64,000 nt of DNA, taken from assembly GCA_036346375.1 (NCBI GenBank), contig CM070502.1, positions 17,770,924 to 17,834,923 on the forward strand, given 5' to 3'. Numbering within the stretch: position 1 is the first letter of the stretch; each line of letters begins with the position of its first letter. This DNA comes from Guadua angustifolia. Lineage: Eukaryota; Streptophyta; Magnoliopsida; Poales; Poaceae. Positions 11,875 to 23,299 of the stretch are shown here, in pieces. A program made the position numbers and the translations under genes. The notes beneath the pieces were generated by a model. The model ran no database searches. It was given only the letters and a program-made list of their open reading frames with translations, and was not told the origin of the DNA.

Positions 11875-13904
11875 TATATATATATATATATATGAAGATT
11901 CATATATATATCCTAGCAATGAGAATGGCTGTCAATAACTAGAATCTTATTAAAATATTGCTTTGACTCTGAATCCAGTCAAAAGGGGTAAGAATCTGTT
12001 TAGACCTGAATTGATTAAATTATTATAATCTTAACCTATTTTTTCATCTTGAATTCAAAAATATAAATAAAAGAATTCATAATTTTAGCATCTTGAATTC
12101 ATACAATAGAGAAAATAAATTCGTGTAAGCAGCCTTGTTCAGTGTGTTAAGTTTTATTTATTCTTGCTATCAATTTTCTTTTTGCCCTTTTTAATTGTTG
12201 ATTCCTATTCTTGCTTTGTCTTGCGACGTGTAGACGCTGACGTACCCGACGAGGAGGACGACCTTGCAGCGGATCCAGAGTTCGAGCCTGATAGTGCAGA
12301 GCAAGGCAAGCAACCCCTTGATCATGTTGAACCCAATAATTCACCTACGATATGTTATTTTTGCAACTGTATTATGCATGCAAGTAATTCCCCGTAAAAA
12401 TAGCTATGTTGGGCAGAACAATAGTTATCCCTGTGTAATATGGTTTTCCTTTAATCTATATGACATGTGAACCTTGTAACCGTATGTATGGCTTAGACAT
12501 AAACTAATGTCACTGCGGGTATAAACGTTAGTTATTATAATTGCTTAGCCGTGCTCAACGTTAAAATGGTTTGTCTTTAAATTGTTTATTCAACCGACTG
12601 CCATTTGAAACGGTTGCTGTTAGTTTACTAAAAATCCAAAATAAAACTATGATTTGGATGTGGGCAATTAATGGCATTAGCCGGAGGTGCAAAAAGGAGC
12701 TGCACGTAGTGTAGGGTGAAGTGTCGCCCATGTCGTTTTAAGGACCGAGCAATGGGACGCTATTGATCCAAGATTTTCGTGCAACCACGAGGGTTATTTA
12801 TGGGGTAGCCTTAGCTTATTAAGTTGCTCAGACATGGCTTTGCTCATTGGTAGGCGGGAGCTAGCAGAAACACTCCAGTTTGGATTGCTTCGAGGGCTTC
12901 CACACGGTTCGTGTGGGTAATTGCCTGGCCGGTGCAATGGTGTATACCGCCGTGTTTAGAAACGTTGTGTTGGGTGTATGAAAGTGGATCCACGGCTTGT
13001 GTGTGTGTTTCTGGTTCTACGGTGGGGGTTAACGTCCGGTGGAGCGGTCATGTCTGAATAATGTAACGGCTATGTATGATCACCTATGCAGCACACCTAA
13101 GGAAGTATGTCGTGGCCTAGCAAAAAGGTGATTCATTCCTTGTGGGTAAAGTTGTACACCTCTGCAGAGTATAAATCTAATCGATTAGCCGCGCCCGCGG
13201 TTATGGGCACTTGGTGAAGTCATTCCAATGTTAGATTTTGTTATTTTCTGAAAACTGGAGTTTCGGTTTGAAACTGGTTTTTGGCAACTCGTTTTATGTC
13301 CAAAGGAATCGACATATATGGCTGTTCAGTCGGGTAGACTGGTTGGGCTATTGAATTTACTTTCTGTAAATTACTTGTCCTTAGCAATTTTATAAATGCG
13401 AATTGCAATCTAATATTAGCTTATGTTTTACTTCTTTTAGCAACTGCAAAATAACTAGAGCCTGTCACTGATTAAGCCTGCATGATTATTTATTTGCATT
13501 TGCTAACCACTACCAAGTCTTGCTGAGTACCAATGTACTCAATCTTGCTTTACACACTGTCTCAGAGGTTGAAGATGCAACTTTGCCAGATGACGTGTAT
13601 TTTCAGTTAGGGCGTGGGGTTTTTGACGATGACTTCTTCTAGGAGTTTTCCCAGACTGATGCCTGCGGGTTGTTAGGGGCAATCCACCTGGGTTTTGGTT
13701 CTTTCTGCTGTCGTGTTGTTGCTACTCTGTTATTTCTAAGTGTTGTAAAAATTGCTCTGTATAATTAATCTTGTGCAGGTTATAAATATCCTGTTTGGTT
13801 GTGATATCATTGTTGTAAACATGTATGTGCTAGCTACTGATCCAGGGACTAGTACTGTATACACATGGAGGTTCCTGTTCTTCAGAACGGGGTCTCACAC
13901 AAGA

Positions 13905-14782
13905 TCTCCCATATCGTGTCGCCGTGGCGAATGAACTCAACAAAGCGATTATTAAGTACGGACGACGTACATGACCGCGAGGCCTTGAGGCCGAAGGCCG
14001 CGGTCGAGTAATGCTTGGGTCAAAGGACAGCTAAAGCACGACGCCCACGGTGCCGTGACCCAAAGACCGCCGCTTGGGCGTGAACAAAGCGTACAATGCT
14101 TGGCGCGGTTACGGCGACACCGGTGGGGCGTTGTTGGCGGTGAGAGAGTCATTGGCATACCTTTGGAGATAAACGGTTGATCCAAATGAATGTCGCAAGA
14201 GAGAAGAATGACGCGGCGCATGGTGTGGCGGCGCCGGCGTTGGTGTTTTCTGGTTCATCTTCATGGGCTCCGGCGTCATGGGCGGTGAAGTCAGTGATGG
14301 TTAGGTATGCCAAAGGCATGGAGATGAGTAGGCCAGCAAAGGCGAGGGTTATCTGGAAAGGGTAGCAAACCGTCGGCGCAGCGGACCACCGCCGAAGCGG
14401 AGAAGAGTGCGGCGTCGAGGGAAGTGGCGATCCAGAAGACGCGGAGGTGCAAAGGCTGGGTGGTGGCGGTGGCCCCTTTCTCGAGGCGATCCCACGCGCC
14501 ATAGCGTGCTGCGGATAGAAGTGGGCGATGAGGAAGGCGAGTCCACAGGCGCTATGGCGTGTTTCGGCAGAGGAAGAAGCAGCGAGTCGAGGAGGACGGC
14601 GGACGCCCCGAGCGCGACCGCGTAGCGGCCAGTGGTCCGGAATGGTGGTGGCTTCGGCAGGAGCGCCTCGTGCTCGGGGGAAGCCCCGTATCGCTCCTGT
14701 GAAGGCGGTGGATGACGAGGATGAGCGAGGCGACGAGGAAGACGAGGTCGACGACATCGAGGAGCGTAGGGCTGCGTTGCAT
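13905..14782 (-). pseudogene. ABCC/MRP-type ABC transporter, N-terminal fragment, copy 1
   Basis: A minus-strand frame starts at an ATG (14782) with MQRSPTLLDVVDLVFLVASL, a first membrane segment. Further on, YPFQITLAFAGLLISMPLAY is a second hydrophobic segment and SFFSLATFIWINRLSPK matches the linker before the first transmembrane domain of plant ABCC transporters. Near 13970 the frame still resembles the start of that domain (LRLAVMYV). The fragment ends at the solo-LTR insertion point, so no nucleotide-binding domain (Walker A, signature, Walker B) is present. Full-length relatives have about 1,500 residues; here there are about 290 codons, split by several frameshifts, many at CAG/CTG sites. 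It lies antisense inside the Helitron and looks like a captured gene fragment. Confidence 0.7.
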
Positions 14783-15042
14783 GACGAGAGGAAGAGGAAC
14801 GCGAGTGGTAATATAAATTGCAAAAGGGATAAAAATGATTGATTTTTGAGATTGGTAATATATATTGCTACGTGAAATATATTTGGTTTTAATTCATACC
14901 GGAGAAGAAACCATAAAAACTTTTGTATGTCGAGAGAAATAGATGTTTGATCTTGTAGCATAATTTTCTTTTTATTACTTGACCTTTATGTTTAGCTTAC
15001 CAATTTTATTTTTTCAGTAGTAACGCATCGGTATTGATCTAG

Positions 15043-15411
15043 TTATTAGATACATTCCATGTTATACAGACCTAACCTATTTGTTCGGAAGGCATTTTAC
15101 AAATGACGGAGATTCTGAGGGCATCGATTGAAAGCGGCGATCTCTGCCCACATTTCACCGTCTTATAAATACAATCCATCAGAGATACCTCAAATATCTC
15201 TACTTTTCATATAAGTTAGATTTATTCAAATAGATTGGTAGTCCAATTAATCTTCTACAATTCGAACTCTTTTGGCTATATGAGCCACTCCTTATACATG
15301 TAAACTTGAATAGAACATTATAGGATTTTCACTCGTGGTTTTTCCTCTTTCTTGAGGTTTTCCACGTTAAAACTTATCTCCAGTTATTTTGCCGTGCTTC
15401 TAACTCTAACA
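15043..15411 (+). mobile_element. 3' part of a Copia-type LTR, split by the Helitron (copy 1)
   Basis: Contains CTTATAAATAC (TATA-like, near 15165) and the pattern TTGAGGTTTTCCACGTTAAA ... TTTTGCCGTGCTTCTAACTC, ending TAACA at 15411. This is typical of the R-U5 end of grass Copia LTRs. It is followed at 15412 by AGTGATATCAAAGCC, which resembles a degenerate initiator-Met tRNA primer-binding site. Related ends occur at 33356-33720 and 40130-40291. Confidence 0.65.
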
Positions 15412-15897
15412 AGTGATATCAAAGCCTAGGGTTTTCAGATGAAGCCGTTGCTCCTGAGAGGAAGAAAGTCCTAGGGGAGGCCATCGATCTCATGGCCACA
15501 CATCGCACAATGTACCTGGGTTTCGATCTACAGTCATCGTTGGCCTCCTTTGCGTCAGGGCCTCCTCGGCGATGCGTCGATGCACGCGCGCCGACCTCCA
15601 CCTTGGCCAACTCCCCCAATGGCATGCACACCTCGATGTTTGCACATGGCATGCACAACTTGCCATCCGCTCCGTCTCCGTGCGGCACGCCCTCCGCGCC
15701 ACCTCGGTCGGCCGACCACCTCGTCACCCCTCCTGGCTTTCAGCCGGCCCCTGCCTTGGCCTCCGCTCCACCGGCTTCGTGCGTACTATGGCAGCGCACC
15801 CACCGCACCGCCTCAGCTGACCAACCCCTCAAGCGCCGCCTCAACAGCCCACTTTCGGCCGGCGAGAGCCTTTGCCTCCACGCTGGCTGTAACAGCC
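15412..15897 (+). other. Primer-binding site and leader of the decayed Copia element
   Basis: The PBS-like sequence is followed by GC-rich DNA with an ATG at 15492 (MATHRTMYLGFDLQ) and Pro/Ala-rich frames. No gag domain is recognisable here. The same DNA recurs at 33721-34192 and is followed in both places by LTR family B. Confidence 0.4.
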
Positions 15898-16437
15898 CAA
15901 AAATCTATAATTCAAAAATACAAAAATTAATCTAGTCATATTTTGGTCTAAATTTAAATCTGGGTCATTTATGGATTTTCTAGATTTTTGGCTATTGAAG
16001 AAATACTTTAAATGGTCAAGAGATGATTTCTAATTTTTAAATTCTAAAAATGAACAAACATAAAATCTGGAGTAAATTTAACTAAATCCTAGATCATCCC
16101 TGGAACTCCCCATAAAAATTTCAAAAAATTTTGAGAACATTTGGTGCTTCTAAAAAGTCAAAAATAGAGAAATTTAAGCAGGACATAGTCACTATTAGAT
16201 TTTTATAAAATTATAGGAGTGTGATCATCCTCTAAAACATTTGCAACACCATTAGAACTACCTTAGGACCCCACACAATAATTTTCAACCCCATTTGGTA
16301 GCTCAATTAAATTGGGGATGAATATTGGCAAAAATCCGATTTTTGGGCTAGTCCTTCTTCTTTTTCCCCTTTCTTCGTCATGTGGGCCATCTCCTTGCTT
16401 TGACCCCACCTGGTAGCACCCCTGTCTCATCCATGAC
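15898..16437 (+). mobile_element. Truncated start of solo LTR family B
   Basis: Begins TGTAACAGCCCAAAAATC and is nearly identical to 34193-34738. It stops abruptly at 16437, where CACTA element 1 sequence begins. Confidence 0.8.
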
Positions 16438-16446
16438 CCCCATCAT

Positions 16447-16760
16447 CGCCGGGTAGGTCCGAGCAGCGATGATAATATCATCACCGCTTGGGTTCCAAAT
16501 TCAACCGGCGGTGATAATATTATCACCGCCGTTCAAACTTCAATCGGCATGATAAGATTAGTTTCAATTTCTCGCAACAATGGAGTTAATATCATTGCGG
16601 TTTAATAGAGAACCGCAGTGATAAGAAGATATTACCGCCGGTTTACATGTAGAACCGTAGTGATTTATTATTGCGGTTCTATAGTAAAACCCAAAGGATA
16701 AGACCATTTTCACCGCCGGTTTTACTATAGAACCGATAAAGGATATTATCGTTCCCAAAG
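16447..16760. repeat. CACTA 1 left subterminal repeats
   Basis: Repeated 12-16-bp motifs such as ATCACCGCCG and AACCGGCGGTGATA alternate in direct and inverted orientation, as in transposase-binding subterminal regions of En/Spm elements. Several copies are degraded at their CCG/CGG core. Confidence 0.8.
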
Positions 16761-16989
16761 ATAGTTCGGCATGTAATATAATAAATATTGTAATTTATCT
16801 CGCACAAAACATATGAAAGCATAATTAGTTAAAAAACAGAGCATATGAAAGCATAATTAGTTAAAAAATGTAACATATGAAAGCAAATTTGTAATTTATG
16901 GATATGTATTAATTAAAATAACATTTACAAAGCATATTTTGTTCAAGATTACATATTTAGTTCTAATTATAATAGTCTAATGGCGCTAA

Positions 16990-17510
16990 GCCCTATATCC
17001 AAAACTCGCCGTCGCCGCCATCTTCCTCCTCCTCCTCCTCCTCCTCCTCGTCATGGAGTCGCCGCTTGATGTGCGGCGGTGTCGCCCTCCTTCTCATCCG
17101 AATCGATTCGGTGGCGGAGTTGGTCTTGCCCCAACGCCAGCATTCCTCGCCTGCTGTCTGCTGTCCGTCGTCCTCCTCCTCCTTTGCCTCCTCTTCCTCC
17201 TCCTCGCCTCCACCTCCTCCTCCTCCTCCTCCTTCTTACATGAGCGACGGATCGGTGGGGCTCGACCAACACGTGCACGCTTAGGGGTGCCATTGTTGCA
17301 ACAAAAGTGGATTGTGTGGGGGCTGCAACAAGAGTGATTGTGGATTGTGACAAGAGGATTGGATGCAACAATCGGCATTATATAGAGGCGAATGGGAAGG
17401 GCAACAAAGGCGAGGAATGTGAAGCCTAACGTTGGCGCGGCAAGAGGAACGAACAAGCGCGATGGTTGGTCGGGCGCGAGTTGAACTTTCGGTATCACTT
17501 TGGGTTTGTA
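16990..17510. other. GC-rich block with (CCT)n tracts in CACTA 1
   Basis: Contains CTC/CCT trinucleotide runs at about 17024-17048 and 17166-17232 and a minus-strand TATATAATG near 17375. Frames are open on both strands only because of the repeats; no protein is recognised. It could be an element promoter or a captured exon. Confidence 0.35.
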
Positions 17511-17514
17511 TTAC

Positions 17515-17790
17515 CAACCCAAGTGATAATCGACTATCATTGCCGTTAATACCTATAGCGGCGGTGATATATTCTTGCGGTTTAATTTATAGCGGCAGTG
17601 ATATTTAATTTTACCGCCGCTCGTATATTCAACCCAAGATGATATGTATTTTCCGCCGCCAGCGCAATTTTCCCAGCGTAGTATGACCTTATCACCGCCG
17701 GTTCGCATGTAACCCAGCGATAAGGTATTTTCCCACGTAATATGACCTTATCATCGCGGTTGTTGGCGAGCTTAAATGATAAGCTATTTA
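17515..17790. repeat. Second cluster of CACTA 1 subterminal-type repeats
   Basis: Degenerate copies of TATCACCGCCGG and GCGGCGGTGATAT occur here inside the element, downstream of the GC-rich block. The inner part of the left subterminal region or a nested, related CACTA end are both possible. Confidence 0.6.
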
Positions 17791-17799
17791 TATAGCGAT

Positions 17800-18169
17800 C
17801 TTCACGACCGACGCATTTCCCGTGAAGCGTAAGAGAGCGCTCTTTGCTCGGTGTATTTTTCCGAGAGAGTGTTTGCCAAATTTGGTGTCAAGATTTTGTT
17901 CATATTTTTCATCGAATCGACATCTTCTCCGACGGAGCAAATCAAAGAGGAGTCAGATTATCTTGGGGAGTTGTCTTTGAAAAATTGTATTAATTAAAAT
18001 TTTTCGAGGTTAATGACTTGATGTATGTTATATATGTCGTAAAATTTTACTTTCTTGAGTGCTATAGATGTTGATAATTGCTGATTGTACGGTGTGAACA
18101 GTTTATGTAAGATCGCTCAAATTAAGATCTAGCTAAATTATTGAATAAATTATAATTCACTTTACGATT
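17800..18169. other. AT-rich spacer of CACTA 1
   Basis: Nothing is recognised; probably 5' untranslated or intronic sequence upstream of the TNP2 gene. Confidence 0.3.
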
Positions 18170-19040
18170 TTTAATAGTAAAGGATTGCTAGATGATCAAT
18201 TATAAATAGTGAGAATTGCTAGTTGAATATTTAAATAATGGGAAATGGTAGATGGATTTTGCAATAATGCAAGTTGGAACATAAATAATTATTTAGAAAT
18301 ATATCCTTATATTCAATTATATGCTTGTTAATTTGTTGTAGATTAATTTAATTTAATAGCTAGCGCTACATAACAAAATGAAATGAAGAAATCTTCTAAA
18401 TAAGTAAAAATGCTAGATGGATATTTAAATAGTGAAAAAGGTTTGATGTATTATATAGGCAAAATTGCTAGATGTATTTGTAAAACTAATCATTTACAAT
18501 TATATATTGTTATTTTGATAAATTCATATCCATTTTAGTGATGTAGTGGATGTTTAAGTAATAAAATTGCTAGATGGACAATTATGCATAATTGTAATTA
18601 ATTTAATTAATGAAAATTTGTTATATGGATTTTAATAGTAAAGGATTGCTAGATGATCAATTATAAATAGTGAGAATTGCTAGTTGAATATTTAAATAAT
18701 GGGAAATGGTAGATGGATTTTGCAATAATGAAAGTTGGAACATAAATAATTATTTAGAAATATATCCTTATATTCAATTATATGCTTGTTAATTTGTTGT
18801 AGATTAATTTAATTTAATAGCTAGCGCTACATAACAAAATGAAATGAAGAAATCTTCTAAATAAGTAAAAAATGCTAGATGGATATTTAAATAGTGAAAA
18901 AGGTTTGATGTATTATATAGGCAAAATTGCTAGATGTATTTGTAAAACTAATCATTTACAATTATATATTGTTATTTGCAGTAAATTCATATCCATTTTA
19001 GTGATGTAGTGGATGTTTAAGTAATAAAAATTGCTAGATG
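18170..19040 (+). repeat. 461-bp tandem duplication upstream of TNP2
   Basis: The sequence starting TTAATAGTAAAGGATTGCTA at 18171 starts again at 18632, a period of 461 bp, and the two units are nearly identical to the end of the second unit. One clear difference is TATTTTGATAAATTC (first unit, 18511) against TATTTGCAGTAAATTC (second unit, 18973). Others are single bases and homopolymer lengths. Confidence 0.9.
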
Positions 19041-19047
19041 GACAATT

Positions 19048-22000
19048 ATGTAGATGGACCGAAGGTGGATGTATGACACGGACCGTCGTGAGTGCGAGTT
19101 CTTTAATGGTGTGACTTGTTTTCGAATGCGGTCAAGCTGCACACAAGTCAAGAAACTCCGCGGACTATATGTGTTGTCCATGCTGATTGCAAAAATGAGA
19201 AGATGTTTTGTAACATAGAGTCGACACGTGCACACTTGCTTCAAGGGGTTTCAAGGTGGCTATACCTTGGATCGAGCACGTGAAGATGATATTATACATG
19301 AAGGGCAAAACATTGATGAAGATGATATTGTTCATGAAGGGCAACACATTGATGGAGATGACGGAGACAACGATATGACGGCGGTGGAAGATGCGTTCGT
19401 TGATACCCACGAAGATGATCTAGATCAAATGCTGCGTGATGGGGAGGGGGACTTCACTAGTGAAAGGGAGTTTCAAAAGTTCCAACGTATGGTAGAAGAC
19501 TCTACAACGCCATTGTACCCGGGCTGCAAGGAGGAGCACAGAAAGCTGCATACCGTGCTTTCCTACTGCAGTTGAAGGCAAGCAATGGTTGGTCCGATAA
19601 GAGCTTTATGAGTATGTTATGTCTCTTGGGGACTTGCTTCCAGAGGGTAACGTGTTGCCTTCAACTACGCATCCAGTGCCAAGCAGTTGTCCGCCTGCTG
19701 GGACCGGAAGTACAAAGAATACACGCATGTCCAAACGATTGCATATTGTATCGCAATGAGTTTGCGTACATGGATGCTCGTGTTGTTTGCAAAGCAAAGC
19801 GGTATAAGGGCAACGACGCATTTATATCGAGAACGAAGATGTCGGGGTGAGGCGAAGAAGAAGAGGTGTCCCGTAAGGTGGTGTGGTATTTCCTATAATC
19901 CCCGTCTGCTTATTGTTTACGAACAAAAGGCATGCCCAATTGCTACGATGGCACGCCAAGAGCGTAAGAAGGATGGAATGCTCAGACACCTGCGATTCGT
20001 GCAATGGAGGAACATCGACGTAAAATATAAGAAGCGCTTTGCATATGATGTGAGGAATATAAGGTTCGGTTGAGTACGATGGGATGAATCCTTTTGGCAA
20101 CATGAGTAGTCGTCACAAACTTGGCGGTGACTTTATGCATCTACAACCTACCTCCTTGGCTTTGCATGAAGCGAAAGTACATTATGATGCCACTATTGAT
20201 CCAAGGGCCTGAGCAACCGGCAATGATATCGATGTGTACCTCAAACCATTGGTTGAAGATCTTCTAATATTGTGGACCGATGGTGTACGTGTATGGGATG
20301 AGTATAAAGAGAAAACTTTATCCTACGGGCATTATTGTTTGTAACCATTAATGATTATCCCGCTCTTGGCAACTGTCGGGCCGCATTTACAAAAGGCTTT
20401 AACGGATGCGCCCAAAGGCTCGGATGATACAACTAGCCGGTGGTCAAGAACAAGTAAAATGGCTTACATGCGGCATCGTAGGTTCCTCCGTAAGGATCAC
20501 CCATACCGCAATAATAAGAGAGCTTTTGACGGGACAAAGGAGATCGCATTAGCTCAAGAATCGATCGGGAAAGCAGATATTTGCCGCTGTAAAGGACCTT
20601 ACAATTATTCACGGAAAGGAGCCAGTAGACATCTATTCCGACTTCCGGATAAGGCTCCTTTGTGGAAAAAGAAATCAATATTTTGGATCCTACCTTATTG
20701 GCAAGACTGGAAGTTCGACACGCAATCGACGCCATGCACATAGAGAAGAACGTGTGTGATAGCTTGCTTGGTATCTTCTCGACATACCGCAAAACGAAGA
20801 TACACTTCAAGCAAGGATGGACCTCAAGATATGAAATCGAGGAAGGAGCCGATCATGAAGAAATGGATACAGCAAAAAGTACCTTCCCATGACTGCTACA
20901 CTTTGAGCAAGAAAGAGAAAATTAGCGCTTATGAATGCTTGCACGGAATCAAAGTTCCGTCTCGTTACTCTGCTAACATAAAGAGACTAGTCTCAATGAA
21001 AGACTTAAAGTTAATTGGTATGAAGTCTCACGATTGCCACGTGATGATGACACGATGCTTCCAATTGCAATTAGGGGTTCGCCAGAGAAAGTCCGAGACC
21101 CAATTATCAAGTTGTGTTCATTCTTCAACGCGATTTCACGAAGGCCATCGATCCATTAATACTAGACAAGCTGCAGAAGACGTGGTTCACACTGCGCGTG
21201 CTTGAGATGTGTTTCCTCCATCTTTTTTGATATTATGGTCCATCTCATTGTTCACATTGTGAAAGAGATACTGAATTCTTGGTCCCAGATTTCTACATCG
21301 GATGTACCCTTCGAGATATTCATGGGGGTTATAAAGAAATATGTTCAGAATCAAATCGATCGGAAGGTCAGATTGCCGATGGTCGGGGAACCGAGGAGGT
21401 CATTGAGTTCTGCGCCGATTATATGGATCTCAAACCGATTGGTGTGCTCAGATCTCGGCATGAGGGAAGGCTACAGGAAAGGGACACTAGGCGAGAAATC
21501 AAGACGCATTAGCAATCTAGCTGCATTTACACAAGCACATTTCACAGCTTTTGGGACAATCGGTTGTGGTGGCCCCATATGTCGACATGCACAAGAACGC
21601 TATCCAAAACAAACCTGTGGAGGTCGAGGGTTGGCTCGCGAGAGAGCACAGAGATAATTTCGCGATTGGTTGTGTAGACACATGATGCGTGACGGAGACA
21701 GATCGCACTCGCTTGAAATTGTTGGCTCAGGACCGCCAACTACAATTCGGACATTCCAAGGATACGACATAAATGGTTTTACATTTTATACAAGAGCGCA
21801 AGATAAAAGAGCACCAATCAAAATAGCAGATCCGTATAGATGCCTATGACAAAGAATGGAAATAGGCAAACCTACTACGGATTCATAGAAGAGATTTGGG
21901 AGCTTGACTATGGTCCTTGAAGGTCCTCTTTTCGGTGCCAATGGGTCGACTTCCCTGCGGCGTGAATATCGACAAGCACAAGATCACTACCGTGGACCTC

Positions 22001-22263
22001 AAACTCGCTTGATCACAGAGAAGAACCATTCGTATTTGCTAATTTCAGGACACAAATCTTCTTTGTAATCAATTCGCTAACAAGGAGCGCCACGTGGTTA
22101 TTCAAGGAAAAAGAAGGATTGTCGGAGTTGAGAATGTTGTCGACGAGGAAGAGTACAACCAATTCGATGAGCTTCCCCTTTGGAGAGGACGTTGACCTAA
22201 GTACCATGGAAGACAAAGACGGTTACATACATACGCCATCATAACGAAGGTCGAGTCGTAGCT
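19048..22263 (+). pseudogene. CACTA TNP2-type transposase (element 1)
   Basis: Encodes the En/Spm transposase that acts at CACTA ends. The start is the ATG at 19051 or nearby (MDRRWMYDTDRRE), the usual TNP2 opening. An acidic linker follows, then the TNP2 core (KNVCDSLLGIFS near 20745; HACPNDCILYRNEFAYMDAR near 19720). A DUF4218-like region (YECLHGIKVPSRYSANIKRL near 20930) and a DUF4216-like C-terminal region (FGEDVDLSTMEDKDGYI near 22180) complete the order. The gene ends shortly before 22263. The protein order is complete, but the frame shifts many times, so no open frame exceeds about 150 codons. Breaks often coincide with CAG/CTG/CCG motifs, so some may be consensus errors. Confidence 0.85.
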
Positions 22264-22617
22264 TAGTTGTAGTAATGAAATGTATGCTTTCTTTTGTATG
22301 AACAACATGTTTATTTTCTCATATGTAACAATTAATGTAATATATGCAATAATGGAAATTGAGGTTATGCTTTCTTTTGATCAAATTGAAAGTTTTATCA
22401 GATTTGGATTTTTGTGATTTTGATCGCAGCTTGAATTTGTTCGAATTTGACAAAGATTTGGTGCAATCACCGTGCAATCCAACTAAGAAAAGTTTCCAAA
22501 AATTCTGAAACAAAATCATGGATGTACATCTCATCTTACCCCATGTACATATAAAATTTCATGATCAAATTCGTCCTATATTAAGAGCAATAAAAAAGAC
22601 AAATTTTAACAGTAATA

Positions 22618-22745
22618 TGGGCAAGAGTGATCACCGCCGGTTGTACAATGGACCGCAAGAGTATTCCACTATCATCGCCGGTTGTACAATGGACCGGCAA
22701 GCAGATATTATCACCGCCGGTTGGTATGACCAATCGGCGGTGATA
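22618..22745. repeat. Internal CACTA-type subterminal repeats between the two genes
   Basis: Four or more units of the form ATCACCGCCGGTTG with a 6-10-bp spacer and an inverted partner (ACCGGCAAG, CCAATCGGCGGTGATA). They lie directly upstream of a TATA box and between the TNP2 and TNP1-type genes, an unusual place for terminal motifs. Confidence 0.75.
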
Positions 22746-22754
22746 TTCCACCAC

Positions 22755-22762
22755 TATAAATA
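22755..22762 (+). promoter_or_regulatory. TATA box of the second CACTA 1 gene
   Basis: TATAAATA follows the repeat cluster and precedes a CpG-rich leader (22790-23070). This is consistent with a promoter for the TNP1/Ulp1-type gene at 25393; the link across about 2.6 kb, presumably with an intron, is inferred. Confidence 0.5.
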
Positions 22763-23080
22763 GAAACGCCGCGCTTCTTCCTCTCATTTACCTTAGCCCT
22801 AGCCCGCCTCCTCTCGCTTTTTACATTAGCCTCTGCCGCTCCACAGAGTTCCGCGACGCTCGGCCGACGCCGTTGCCGCTCGAGCTTCGACGCTGTCGCC
22901 GACTTCGAACGCTGCCGCCTCGCTGGCCGACTGGCCGCCTCTCGACTCAGATCGGCCCGCCCTCCTCCCACTCGCCTTCACCTCCCCACTGCCTCCCGCG
23001 TCGCCTCGACCTCCCCACTGCCTCCCCCCGCCGCCGACCTCCCCACCGCCTCCCGCCCGCCGCCTTGGTAATCGCTTCTT

Positions 23081-23190
23081 GCGATGTGCGAATGTGGTTG
23101 TGCAGATGTGAATGTGCGATGTGAATGTGAATGTGAATGTGCATGTGATTGTGAATGTGATTGTGAATGTTTCAGATGTGCATGTGCAGA
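23081..23190 (+). repeat. GAATGT/GATGTG hexanucleotide repeat
   Basis: Degenerate tandem hexamers of the GTGAATGTGAAT type run for about 100 bp at the end of the CpG-rich leader. Confidence 0.8.
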
Positions 23191-23299
23191 TGCTAAGGGC
23201 CACCAATTCATTTGGCTTGGGGACCTAGCATGTGGGTATAGTGTTCAAGGAGGATTTGGGACCGCAATAGACAATTTGTGACAACTAATCTCAGATTTT

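Larger units (their letters stand above)
7063..13899 (+). mobile_element. Solo LTR of a large Ty3-type element (LTR family A), with nested insertions
   Basis: Begins TGTAACAGCCC and ends GGTCTCACA. The 5-bp sequence CAAGA flanks it at 7058-7062 and 13900-13904, so it is a complete LTR without partner or internal domain. After removing the (TA)n-seated insertions (about 2.4 kb) it is roughly 4.4 kb long. The long LTR, the TGTAACAGCCC start and short acid-rich coding stretches near 12231-12330 and 13562-13642 recall Tekay/Del-type chromovirus LTRs, but the lineage is my inference. The GC-rich stretch at 7800-8900 is part of the LTR; frames there look incidental. The 3' portion recurs at 30201-32201. 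Confidence 0.75.
6808..15042 (+). mobile_element. Gene-carrying Helitron, interrupted by a solo LTR
   Basis: The proposed 5' end is TCTCTACTAATATAAA at 6808, preceded by A. The 3' end is CTAG at 15039-15042, followed by T. These match the TC...CTAG termini and A|T insertion preference of plant Helitrons. In the cleaner second copy the 3' end has CGTAGCAACGCACG (33330-33343), which folds into a short bulged stem about 8 bp before CTAG, as expected of a Helitron terminator. Without the 6.8-kb solo LTR nested at 7063-13899 the element is about 1.4 kb. It has no Rep/helicase and is therefore non-autonomous. It carries an ABCC transporter fragment in antisense orientation. Confidence 0.7.
11185..16437 (+). 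repeat. 5.25-kb direct repeat, left copy
   Basis: Nearly identical in order and sequence to 29494-34738. It contains the end of the long Micron-like element, the 3' part of LTR A, the Helitron with the ABCC fragment, a Copia LTR end and the start of LTR B. The copies differ by few ordinary substitutions. Most differences are small indels or scrambles at CAG, CTG, CCG and CG motifs. Confidence 0.9.

Noticed and set aside
13899..15898. Internal domain of one LTR retrotransposon bounded by LTR A and LTR B
   Set aside because: The two LTRs are different families, and each has its own 5-bp duplication (CAAGA; CTGGC/CTAGC), so they are separate solo LTRs.
17051..17517. Host gene in the GC-rich block of CACTA 1
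   Set aside because: Open frames on both strands are explained by CCT/AGG triplet repeats. No conserved motif was found.
23081..23190. Interstitial telomere-like repeat
   Set aside because: Units are GAATGT/GATGTG, not TTTAGGG or its complement.
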